From assembly GCA_035547395.1 (NCBI GenBank), contig DASZVA010000011.1, forward strand, positions 124,001 to 188,000: a stretch of 64,000 nt of DNA, given 5' to 3'. The notes beneath the pieces are model-generated. The model did not search any database, had not been told where the DNA came from, and saw only the letters and a list, made by a program, of their open reading frames with translations. Made by a program: the position numbers and the translations under genes. The stretch is from CALREJ01 sp035547395. GTDB taxonomy: Bacteria; Patescibacteriota; Gracilibacteria; Peribacterales; Peribacteraceae. Position 1 is the stretch's first letter. Each line of letters begins with the position of its first letter. Shown here piece by piece: positions 53,191 to 60,547 of this stretch.

Positions 53191-55830
53191 TCAGGATTTC
53201 ACTTCTTTTACCGCCTTCCGTTTGCTCTTTTTGGCCGCTTTCTGGATCTGTTCGGCTTCTTCAAAGAGCTCCTCCATCTCCCCTGCACGCTCTTCTTCGG
53301 CGGCCTGCGCCATGGCGGCTTCGGCTTCGATGTCGCGCAGCACCACGCTCATAGTCGCCACTTTATCCGGCGGATCCAGGCGCATGACGATCACGCCCTG
53401 CGTGGCGCGACCGCGGGACGGAATGTCGGCAAGCCCCATGCGGATCGTCTGGCCCTGTTTGCTGATGCAAAGCAGATCGCCTTCCGCGCCTTCCTCGAGC
53501 ACGACGCCGCCGATAATATCGCCGGTCTTTGCGGTGAGTTGCGCGGCTTTCACGCCCGATCCGCCGCGTCCCTGGAAGCGGTATTCGGTGACGGGGCTCA
53601 TTTTGCCAAGACCGTTCTCCATGACGACCAGCAGCTTGCTGTTTCTTGCATCGCGGATGACGCCGGCTTCGACCACCTTGTCTTTGTCCGCCAGGCGGAT
53701 GCCGTACACGCCGGCAGCAGAGCGACCCATCGGGCGCACGTCGTCTTCCTTGAAGCGAATGGCTTTGCCTTTCTGGGACACGATGAGGATTTCATTCGTG
53801 CCGTCGGTTGCCACCACCCATTGCAGGTTTTCACCCTCCGGCAGCTTCTGCGCGATGAGGCCGCTTCTGCGAATATTCTGAAACTCGCTCACTTCCGTGC
53901 GCTTCACGGTTCCCTGATCGGTCACCATGAAGAGGTACTTCGCCTGGCCCAGATCGGCCTTGAGGATCGCGGTGATGCGCTCGTCTGGCTTGAGCTGCAG
54001 CACGTTCACGATCGCCTGGCCGCGTGCGACTCTGCCCGCCTGCGGCAGTTCGTATGCCGGCAGCTTGAAGAGACGTCCGTTATTCGTAAAGAAGAGCAGC
54101 TCATCGTGGTTCATGACATAGAGCAGACTGAGCACTTCATCATCATCGCGCACGTCGGCGCCCTTGATGCCTTTGCCGCCTCTGTGCTGCGCGCGGAACT
54201 GGAGCGGGCTGAGCCTCTTCACGTAGCCGCTGCGCGTGAGCGTCACGATCATCGGAGCGTTCGGAATCGTGTCCTTGGCGCTGAATTCTCCAGCGGCCGA
54301 CGGCACGACGGCGGTGCGTCGCTCGTCACCATAAGATTTCTTGATCTCGGCAAGCTCCTGCTGGAACACATTGTCGATCTTCTTCTTGTCCTTGAGAATC
54401 GCGTTGCACTCGTCGATGAATTTCTTGAGATCCTTGAGTTCGTCGACGATCTTCTGGCGCTCGAGACCCGTGAGCGTCTGCAGACGCATCTGCAAAATCG
54501 CCTCTGCTTGGATCTCCGACAGTTTGAATTTCTTCACGAGAGCCGCTTTCGCGATGTCTTTGTCGGCGCTCTTTCTGATCGTCTCGACGACGTCATCGAT
54601 GTTATCGAGAGCAATCACGAGACCCTCCAAAATATGCGCGCGCTCCATCGCGCGATCACGTTCAAATGTGACACGGCGCGTGATCACGACTCTGCGGTGC
54701 TCGATGAAGACCGCGAGCATTTCCTGCAGGTTCATCAGGCGCGGCTGAATGCCGTCGCTGAGCGCGATCATGTTGTAGCCGAAGCTGCTCTGCAGATCCG
54801 TGTGCTTGTAGAGCTGATTGAGAATCTTCTGCGGATACGCATCCTTCTTGAGTTCGACGATGATGCGCAATCCCTCGCGGTCGGATTCGTCGCGAATGTC
54901 GCTGATGCCGACGATTACTTTGTCGTTGACCAGCATCGCCATCTTTTCGATGAGCGCGGACTTATTCACCTGATACGGAATCTCGCTGATGCGGATATGG
55001 AAACGATTGCCGGATGTCTCCTCGATCTCCGCCTTGCCGCGCATGACGACCGATCCGCGCCCGGTCAGATACGCCTGCTTGATCGCCTCTTTGTCGTAGA
55101 CGATGCCACCGGTAGGAAAGTCCGGACCTTGGACGAATTTGAGCAGATCTTCGACCGTGGCTTCCGGGTTTTCGAGGAGGTGATTGATGGCATTGATGAG
55201 TTCATGGAGGTTGTGCGGCGGAATATTGGTCGCCATACCGACGGCGATACCGACCGTGCCGTTCAAAAGCAGATTCGGAATCTTGGACGGCAACACGGCC
55301 GGCTCCTTGCGGCTGGCATCGTAGTTGTCGCGGAATTCCACCGTGTTTTTTTCGATGTCCTGCAGGATTTCATCCGTGATGCGGGCCATCTTGGCTTCGG
55401 TGTAACGCATGGCCGCCGCACCGTCTCCGTCGATGGAACCAAAGTTTCCCTGTCCTGATACCAGCGGATAGCGCATCGAGAAATCCTGCGCCATGCGCAC
55501 GAGGGATTCATAAATCGCAGAGTCGCCGTGCGGGTGATACTTACCCATCACATCACCGACGAGGAGCGCGGATTTGCGGAATTTGGCGGCGGACCGCAGG
55601 CCGAGTTCATGCATGCCATACAGAATACGGCGGTGCACCGGCTTGAGACCGTCACGAGCGTCCGGAAGCGCGCGGGCGACGATCACGCTCATCGCGTAAT
55701 CGAGGTAGCTCTCCTCCATTTCATTCACGATCGGGCGCGGCTTAATGCGGCCAATAGAGGACAGCGTTTCACCGCCGTCGGGATCTTGCAAAGGCTGTTG
55801 CTCGGGTGTGGGATCGTTCTTGTCTGCCAT
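53191..55830 (-). CDS. gyrA: DNA gyrase subunit A
   Basis: GyrA carries the DNA breakage-rejoining centre. The 879-residue protein has the N-terminal domain with YLDYAMSVIVARALPDARDGLKPVHRRIL and the active-site Tyr143 in AAMRYTEAKM. The quinolone-determining region is HPHGDSAIYESL with Ser104. Its C-terminal beta-pinwheel carries a GyrA-box variant, QHRGGKG (consensus QRRGGKG), which supports gyrase over topoisomerase IV. An acidic, Lys-rich tail ends it. A long open frame on the opposite strand is a shadow. Confidence 0.97.
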   Translation of the reverse strand: MADKNDPTPEQQPLQDPDGGETLSSIGRIKPRPIVNEMEESYLDYAMSVIVARALPDARDGLKPVHRRILYGMHELGLRSAAKFRKSALLVGDVMGKYHPHGDSAIYESLVRMAQDFSMRYPLVSGQGNFGSIDGDGAAAMRYTEAKMARITDEILQDIEKNTVEFRDNYDASRKEPAVLPSKIPNLLLNGTVGIAVGMATNIPPHNLHELINAINHLLENPEATVEDLLKFVQGPDFPTGGIVYDKEAIKQAYLTGRGSVVMRGKAEIEETSGNRFHIRISEIPYQVNKSALIEKMAMLVNDKVIVGISDIRDESDREGLRIIVELKKDAYPQKILNQLYKHTDLQSSFGYNMIALSDGIQPRLMNLQEMLAVFIEHRRVVITRRVTFERDRAMERAHILEGLVIALDNIDDVVETIRKSADKDIAKAALVKKFKLSEIQAEAILQMRLQTLTGLERQKIVDELKDLKKFIDECNAILKDKKKIDNVFQQELAEIKKSYGDERRTAVVPSAAGEFSAKDTIPNAPMIVTLTRSGYVKRLSPLQFRAQHRGGKGIKGADVRDDDEVLSLLYVMNHDELLFFTNNGRLFKLPAYELPQAGRVARGQAIVNVLQLKPDERITAILKADLGQAKYLFMVTDQGTVKRTEVSEFQNIRRSGLIAQKLPEGENLQWVVATDGTNEILIVSQKGKAIRFKEDDVRPMGRSAAGVYGIRLADKDKVVEAGVIRDARNSKLLVVMENGLGKMSPVTEYRFQGRGGSGVKAAQLTAKTGDIIGGVVLEEGAEGDLLCISKQGQTIRMGLADIPSRGRATQGVIVMRLDPPDKVATMSVVLRDIEAEAAMAQAAEEERAGEMEELFEEAEQIQKAAKKSKRKAVKEVKS

Positions 55831-55936
55831 ACAAAGGAAAACGTGCTGGAAGGGTTATAAACCAGTACGAGGATGATAGCGTAAAAGAACAGGGAAGGAA
55901 GAGTCTGTGAACAAAAAAGAGGTGAATGTCAAAAAG

Positions 55937-56010
55937 TGTGGGTTCGGGTTAGGGTTGGGGTTAAGATGAAACGGTCTGCAGAGAAAACCTCACCCTCACC
56001 CAAACCCTGC
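55937..56010. repeat. short-word inverted repeat (GGGTTAGGG/CCCTCACCC type) before an rsmI start fragment
   Basis: Left arm GTGGGTTCGGGTTAGGGTTGG and right arm CACCCTCACCCAAACCCTGC, with a spacer. The right arm ends directly at an ATG (56011) that begins a copy of the first bases of rsmI. Confidence 0.85.
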
Positions 56011-56133
56011 ATGCTCTCCATCGTCGCGACACCCATCGCCCTTCGTGGCTCGCAGCGTATGCGTGTCATGGTGAGGTGCTCCGCAAAGCGGAGACACGAA
56101 TCCATGCACGCTGCTCGCACCTCAGGGTGACAC
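56011..56133 (+). repeat. duplicated rsmI 5' fragment joined to a REP-like element
   Basis: 56011-56038 repeats the first 28 bases of rsmI (56160-56187) with three differences. A GCCCTTCGTGGC...GCACCTCAGGGTGACAC element (about 56034-56133) follows. The intact gene then restarts at 56160. The fragment gives only a short dead-end frame. Confidence 0.85.
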
Positions 56134-56159
56134 ATCATCTATTTTCTTTATTTGATTGC

Positions 56160-56870
56160 ATGCTCTCCATCGTCGCTACGCCCATTGGAAATTTGGGCGA
56201 CATCACGCTCCGCGCCATCGAGACTCTCAAGAACGCAAACGCCATCGTCTGCGAGGACACGCGCGTGACCGGCAATCTGCTGCATCAGCTGAATCTGCCG
56301 AAGAAGGAACTCATCAGCATGCATGGCTATACGGACCCGCGAAAAATCGACGGCGTCATCACCCGGCTTGTTCAGGGAGAGAATCTCGCGCTCGTCAGCG
56401 ATGCCGGCACGCCGGGCATTTCGGATCCCGGTTTTCATCTGGTAAACCGCTGCAGACAGGAAGGAATCCTGATCGAAGTGATCCCGGGCGCGTCGGCGTT
56501 CCTCGCGGCGCTCAGTGCATCGGGATTGCCCATCAATCATTTCCTCTATCTGGGATTTCTGCCGCTCAAGAAAGGTCGCAAGCGTCTGATCGCGAGTTTC
56601 CTCGAGACCGAACATACGATTGTCTTCTATGAATCCGTCCACCGCATCGAGAAGACGTTGATGGAGCTGTATGAGGCATTAATGGAACAACCTGAGCGAC
56701 CGGTCGTGATCGGCCGGGAGCTGACGAAGATACATGAGGAGATAATTTCCACGACCGTAGGGGCATTGAATCGCAATGCCCAAGACGTCACCAAAAAAGG
56801 TGAATTCGTTATCGTGATTGGTCCAATACCGCGCAAAGGATCTGCAGAAACAGATGGAGAGGAAGGGTGA
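56160..56870 (+). CDS. rsmI: 16S rRNA (cytidine-2'-O)-methyltransferase
   Basis: RsmI 2'-O-methylates C1402 of 16S rRNA. The 236-residue protein opens LSIVATPIGNLGDITLRAIETL (about 2-23), then CEDTRVTGNLL, LVSDAGTPGISDPG (about 80-93), IPGASAFLAALSASGLP and FYESVHRIEKTL. I start at ATG 56160. A duplicate of this start occurs upstream at 56011. The RAYT gene begins inside its last codons (overlap of 17 bases). Confidence 0.95.
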   Translation: MLSIVATPIGNLGDITLRAIETLKNANAIVCEDTRVTGNLLHQLNLPKKELISMHGYTDPRKIDGVITRLVQGENLALVSDAGTPGISDPGFHLVNRCRQEGILIEVIPGASAFLAALSASGLPINHFLYLGFLPLKKGRKRLIASFLETEHTIVFYESVHRIEKTLMELYEALMEQPERPVVIGRELTKIHEEIISTTVGALNRNAQDVTKKGEFVIVIGPIPRKGSAETDGEEG

Positions 56871-57397
56871 CAAACATCGGCGCTCGATCCGATTGAAAGG
56901 ATACGACTACCGCAATGGCGGGACATATTTCGTCACGATCTGCACGAAAAACAGGGATCGGATATTTGGTGAGATACGAAACGGGATCGTGGGATTGTCG
57001 GAGGTGGGATGTATCGTTGCCGATGAATTACAGAAAACACCAATCATTCGTCCGTATGTGACGTTGGATCAATGGATTATCATGCCGAATCACGTGCATG
57101 TGATTTTTCAGATCGATCATCATGTTGATGTCACCGATACATTCGACGATACCGTAGGGGCGCCCCGCCGGGGACGCCCCTACAAATTGGCATCCACAAT
57201 CATTGGGTTCGATGATTAATCAATTCAAATCCGCAGTCACAAAATCCATCAATGAATATCGCAATTCCCCCGGTGCACAGATCTGGCAACGCAATTACCA
57301 TGAACATATCATCCGCGATGAAGATGAACGTTTGCGCATTGAACGCTACATTCTTGATAATCCGTCTCACTGGGATATCGATCCCGACAACCTATGA
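56854..57397 (+). pseudogene. REP-associated tyrosine transposase (RAYT), frameshifted
   Basis: The protein has RSIRLKGYDYRNGGTYFVTICTKNR (about 10-34) and IIMPNHVHVIF with the HxH of the Y1 (IS200-like) fold, typical of single-domain RAYTs that act on REP palindromes. The first frame stops at 57219 after 121 residues. The C-terminal part (GSMINQFKSAVTKSINEYRN...WQRNYHEHIIR, with the catalytic Tyr) continues in another frame to 57397. A one-base shift near 57199-57207 explains both. A palindrome (57154-57183) is translated as VGAPRRGRP inside the first part. It overlaps rsmI upstream and, by ATGA, queA downstream. Confidence 0.8.
57154..57183. repeat. REP-like palindrome inside the RAYT gene
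   Basis: GTAGGGGCG...CGCCCCTAC with CCCC/GGGG inner stem; 30 nt. Encodes VGAPRRGRP in frame. Confidence 0.9.
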
Positions 57398-58467
57398 CAT
57401 CTCTCGACTCTGCACTGGCCCCTTTTGATTACGCGCTCCCGCCGGAACTGGTCGCGCAGTCCCCTGCAATTCCTCGCGACAGTGCGAAGATGCTCGTCTA
57501 CGACCGCGGATCAAAGCGGACATCGTTCGATATTTTCCGAAACATCATCGATTACCTGCCGCACGACTGCGTGCTCGTCTTCAATCAGACCAAAGTCTTT
57601 CCGGCCCGCATGCGGCTGACCAAAGAAACCGGCGGCAAGATCTCTGTGCTCTATCTGGAAGAACATCACGGCAGAGTCCGTACGATGGCAGAGGGAAAAC
57701 TCAAACCCGGTGACCGGCTCGACTGGGAGGGCGGACATTTTTTCATGGTCGAGGAACGAGACGGCAAATTCGCGATGTTGAAACCATCGTTCCCCATGGA
57801 AGAATTACGATCGCTTCTGGAGACATACGGCGAGACGCCGCTGCCGCCGTACATCAAGGAATCACCGCTGACAGAAGAACAACGTCGAGCCGAGTATCAG
57901 ACGGTCTACGCGCAGCAGACGGGATCGGTCGCGGCGCCGACCGCCGGCCTGCATTTCACAGACGATCTGATCAAAAAAATAGAACAAAGCGGACGGCATG
58001 TGCGCTATGTCACACTGCATGTCGGTCTCGGCACGTTTGCGCCGGTAACGGAGGAACATTGGAAAGAGAAGAAACTGCACGAGGAATGGTACGAGATCGA
58101 TCCGGCAACTGCGCACCTCCTCAATGAAGCAAAGCGTGAACATCGCCCGATCATCGCGGTCGGCACCACGACCGTCCGCACGCTGGAATCCGCGGCGCAA
58201 CCGATGAACGATCCATCCGTAGAGACGCCCCGCCGGGGCGTCTCTACGTTGCAACGCTTAACCGGCGTCACCGACATCTTCATCACCGAGAACGATCGTC
58301 CGCAATTCGTCGACGGGCTCGTCACCAATTTCCATGTCCCCCGCTCCAGTCTGCTGATGCTCGTCTCTGCCTTCACCGGCCGCGAGAGGCTGCTCGACCT
58401 CTATCGGCAAGCGATCGATCAACGATTCCGGTTCTTCTCATTTGGCGACGGGATGTTGATCATCTAA
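57394..58467 (+). CDS. queA: S-adenosylmethionine:tRNA ribosyltransferase-isomerase
   Basis: QueA transfers ribose from SAM to build epoxyqueuosine in tRNA. The 357-residue product has LPPELVAQSPAIPRDSAKMLV (about 15-35), the GSVAAPTAGLHFT block and the C-terminal NFHVPRSSLLMLVSAFTG. A palindrome (58219-58247) sits in frame and adds SVETPRRGVSTLQ at about 275-287, between GTTTVRTLESAA and the DIFITENDRPQFVDGLVTNF region, which are otherwise close. The ATG overlaps the RAYT stop (ATGA), so the gene may rely on translation of the preceding frame. Confidence 0.94.
   Translation: MTSLDSALAPFDYALPPELVAQSPAIPRDSAKMLVYDRGSKRTSFDIFRNIIDYLPHDCVLVFNQTKVFPARMRLTKETGGKISVLYLEEHHGRVRTMAEGKLKPGDRLDWEGGHFFMVEERDGKFAMLKPSFPMEELRSLLETYGETPLPPYIKESPLTEEQRRAEYQTVYAQQTGSVAAPTAGLHFTDDLIKKIEQSGRHVRYVTLHVGLGTFAPVTEEHWKEKKLHEEWYEIDPATAHLLNEAKREHRPIIAVGTTTVRTLESAAQPMNDPSVETPRRGVSTLQRLTGVTDIFITENDRPQFVDGLVTNFHVPRSSLLMLVSAFTGRERLLDLYRQAIDQRFRFFSFGDGMLII
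58219..58247. repeat. REP-like palindrome inside queA
   Basis: GTAGAGACGCCCC-GCC-GGGGCGTCTCTAC: 13-bp perfect arms and a three-base loop, translated in frame. Confidence 0.95.
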
Positions 58468-58560
58468 ATTGAAAATGGAAAAAGGAAAATGGAAAATTAA
58501 AAATGGACGGCCATACTCCTTCTAAAACTTTCAATTCTCAATTTTCAAATTTCAATTCCG
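58467..58560. repeat. short-word inverted repeat (AAATTGAAAATGG/CAATTTTC type)
   Basis: Left arm about 58467-58505, right arm about 58530-58560, in the gap between the convergent queA and M23 genes. Confidence 0.75.
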
Positions 58561-58567
58561 TTTGGCC

Positions 58568-59803
58568 TCAAGGCAACACGCTCTTCGGATCGATATTCAC
58601 GCCGTCTTTGATGACTTCGAAGTGCAGATGCGGACCCGTCGTCATCGGACCCGATCCGTGCATGCCGGGGGTACCGCCGCTGAGGGCGATCTGCTGATGT
58701 GCAGTCACTTCGTCTCCCGCCTTCACAAGCGCCTTGGACACGTGCCCGTAGAGCGTCGCATAGCCGTCCTGATGTCCGATCAGGATGTAGCTGTAACCGG
58801 TCGCTCCGCCGTCGCGGACGAGGAAGACGACACCGTCGGATGCCGCATACACGGGGCTGCCCTGCGGAATGTCGATGTCGAGTCCTTCATGCGGAACGCC
58901 GAACAATTTTACGTAATCCGCATCATGAAAACCGGCGCCGATCGGACCGAAAGCCGGCCAGCTGAAAGTCGGCACGCTGCTGGTCAGCGCCGAGTTCTGG
59001 AGCGTCGACGGATCGAGCAGTCCCTTTTGAATGAGCGCGCGTGCGGCCTTGCTCTTGAGCTCCGCATCGATGCGCGAGAGCTGGTTTTGCAGCTGCAACA
59101 CCTGATCGTGCACATCCTGCGTAATCTGCTGGATCTGCGTCAGCTGCGCACTGCTTTTTTCCACCGCCTGTCCGGCCTGCGCGTACTGCTGCTGCAGATC
59201 ATTGTACTGGGCAAGCGTACTGTCGCGCTGTGCCAGAAGATTCGCCTGTTTCTGCATTGCCAGCTGCAGATCCGTAAGGTCGTGAAGATATGCAATCTGC
59301 ACGTCTTCGAGCGATTCCGTGCTGACAAGCACATTGCTGCCCGCGGTCGCCTGCATCACCGCGCTCACGACGACGCTGCTTGGGGTGGCATCCCGCTTCA
59401 GCGGCTGATTGAGATAAGCGCTGCGCACCAGACTGAAAAGCCGCTGCTTTTCGGATCCGATCAGAGTCGCCAATTGTCCGGTGGACGTCTGCGTCAGATG
59501 ATATGTCGAGGAAATCCGCGCGATGATTTTTTTCTGAAACACGATTTCCTGCCGGATGTCGTGCTCCTTTTTTTCCACTGCCGCGATCCGGTCCGAGAGT
59601 TGCTGTTGCTGCACCTGCTTTTTATCGATGATCGACTGATACGCACCCCGCGCCTGATACGTGTGCACGGCGGAATTGATCGCCTGATCGAGCGACTGCT
59701 GCGCCGCCGTACGGCTGTCGAGAGACACGAGCGCGAAGGTTGCTGGAGGGATCAAAACCAGCACCGAGAGGATCAATGTGAGGAACCGGTTGAGGGTATG
59801 CAT
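58568..59803 (-). CDS. M23 (LytM-type) peptidoglycan peptidase with coiled coil
   Basis: A 411-residue protein related to EnvC/NlpD-type hydrolases. A signal peptide/anchor (about 7-25) precedes a long coiled-coil region (about 30-260) with Gln-rich heptads. The C-terminal M23 domain (about 285-411) has HEGLDIDI (first His and Asp), GHQDGYATLYGHV and GPHLHFEV (HxH). All Zn ligands appear present, so it should be an active endopeptidase, not only an amidase activator. A TATAAT box (59817-59812) ends 8 nt before the start. Confidence 0.92.
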   Translation of the reverse strand: MHTLNRFLTLILSVLVLIPPATFALVSLDSRTAAQQSLDQAINSAVHTYQARGAYQSIIDKKQVQQQQLSDRIAAVEKKEHDIRQEIVFQKKIIARISSTYHLTQTSTGQLATLIGSEKQRLFSLVRSAYLNQPLKRDATPSSVVVSAVMQATAGSNVLVSTESLEDVQIAYLHDLTDLQLAMQKQANLLAQRDSTLAQYNDLQQQYAQAGQAVEKSSAQLTQIQQITQDVHDQVLQLQNQLSRIDAELKSKAARALIQKGLLDPSTLQNSALTSSVPTFSWPAFGPIGAGFHDADYVKLFGVPHEGLDIDIPQGSPVYAASDGVVFLVRDGGATGYSYILIGHQDGYATLYGHVSKALVKAGDEVTAHQQIALSGGTPGMHGSGPMTTGPHLHFEVIKDGVNIDPKSVLP

Positions 59804-59811
59804 TTCATCTC

Positions 59812-59817
59812 ATTATA
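59812..59817 (-). promoter_or_regulatory. -10 box of M23 peptidase gene
   Basis: Consensus TATAAT preceded by CGC on the minus strand, 8 nt from the start codon. Confidence 0.5.
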
Positions 59818-59903
59818 GCGGAAATTCGCTCATCGGAGAAGGCCGAAGGAACACGCCCAGGACAGAAAAAAGTCCGCTGTAAAGTACACGCCTCTCCTAT
59901 CTT

Positions 59904-59912
59904 TGCTATCCT
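59904..59912 (+). promoter_or_regulatory. extended -10 box of ruvA
   Basis: TGCTATCCT ending 8 nt before ruvA ATG 59921. Confidence 0.45.
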
Positions 59913-59920
59913 CTTTGCAT

Positions 59921-60496
59921 ATGATTGCGAGTCTCAGAGGGACCATCAGTAAGACGAATCCGGGCGAGCTCATCGTCGATGTCGCGGGTGTCGGGTACGC
60001 CGTCTCCGTTCCCATGGACACGTGGGATACGCTGCGCGAAGCGGCGGTGACGCATCTTTTCATCTCGACCTACGTGCGCGAAGACCGGTTCGAACTCTAC
60101 GGATTTGCCGACGCGCACACCAAGCAGCTCTTTGAAGAACTGACGCAGATCAGCGGCATCGGACCGCGCATGGGACTGGAACTCTGCGGCGTGCCGAGAG
60201 CTCTGCTGCTGCAGGCGATCAATGAAGACGATCCCGCGATGCTGACGACCGTCAAAGGCATCGGCAGAAAGACGGCGGAAAAGCTGCTCGTGGAACTCAA
60301 GTCTCTCGCGGAAAAATCGCCGCACATGTTCATGGGTGAAGGAGCGGTGCACGGCGCACGCTACGATCAGGATACGATAGCGGCTCTCTCGCAGCTCGGA
60401 TTTGCGACGCAGGACATCATGAAAGTGCTCGACGATCTGCCGAAGGATCTGCAAACGACGGAGGAACGAGTGACGGCGGCGCTCCGAAGTTTGTAA
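59921..60496 (+). CDS. ruvA: Holliday junction DNA helicase subunit RuvA
   Basis: RuvA tetramers bind the four-way junction and load RuvB. The 191-residue product has the OB-fold domain (MIASLRGTISKTNPGELIVDVAGVGYAV), helix-hairpin-helix motifs LTQISGIGPRMGLEL (about 73-87) and LTTVKGIGRKTAEKLLVEL (about 107-125), and the C-terminal domain III (LSQLGFATQDIMKVLDDL) that contacts RuvB. I start at ATG 59921, dropping the longer in-frame MLSSLH extension. RuvB is at 1-566 on the other strand. Confidence 0.95.
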   Translation: MIASLRGTISKTNPGELIVDVAGVGYAVSVPMDTWDTLREAAVTHLFISTYVREDRFELYGFADAHTKQLFEELTQISGIGPRMGLELCGVPRALLLQAINEDDPAMLTTVKGIGRKTAEKLLVELKSLAEKSPHMFMGEGAVHGARYDQDTIAALSQLGFATQDIMKVLDDLPKDLQTTEERVTAALRSL

Positions 60497-60520
60497 TGAA
60501 TAATAGATCGACTCTAGTAT

Positions 60521-60547
60521 CCTAGCCCTAGCCCTAACCCTAGCCCT
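60521..60547 (+). repeat. single-arm CCCTAG/CCCTAA repeat abutting pgi start
   Basis: CCTAGCCCTAGCCCTAACCC-type words that end directly at the ATG at 60548. Confidence 0.85.

Noticed and set aside
53143..55458. A 771-codon open frame on the plus strand opposite gyrA
   Set aside because: It mirrors GyrA codons; composition is rich in Arg/His/Asp/Val with no family similarity. It is a shadow caused by codon bias.
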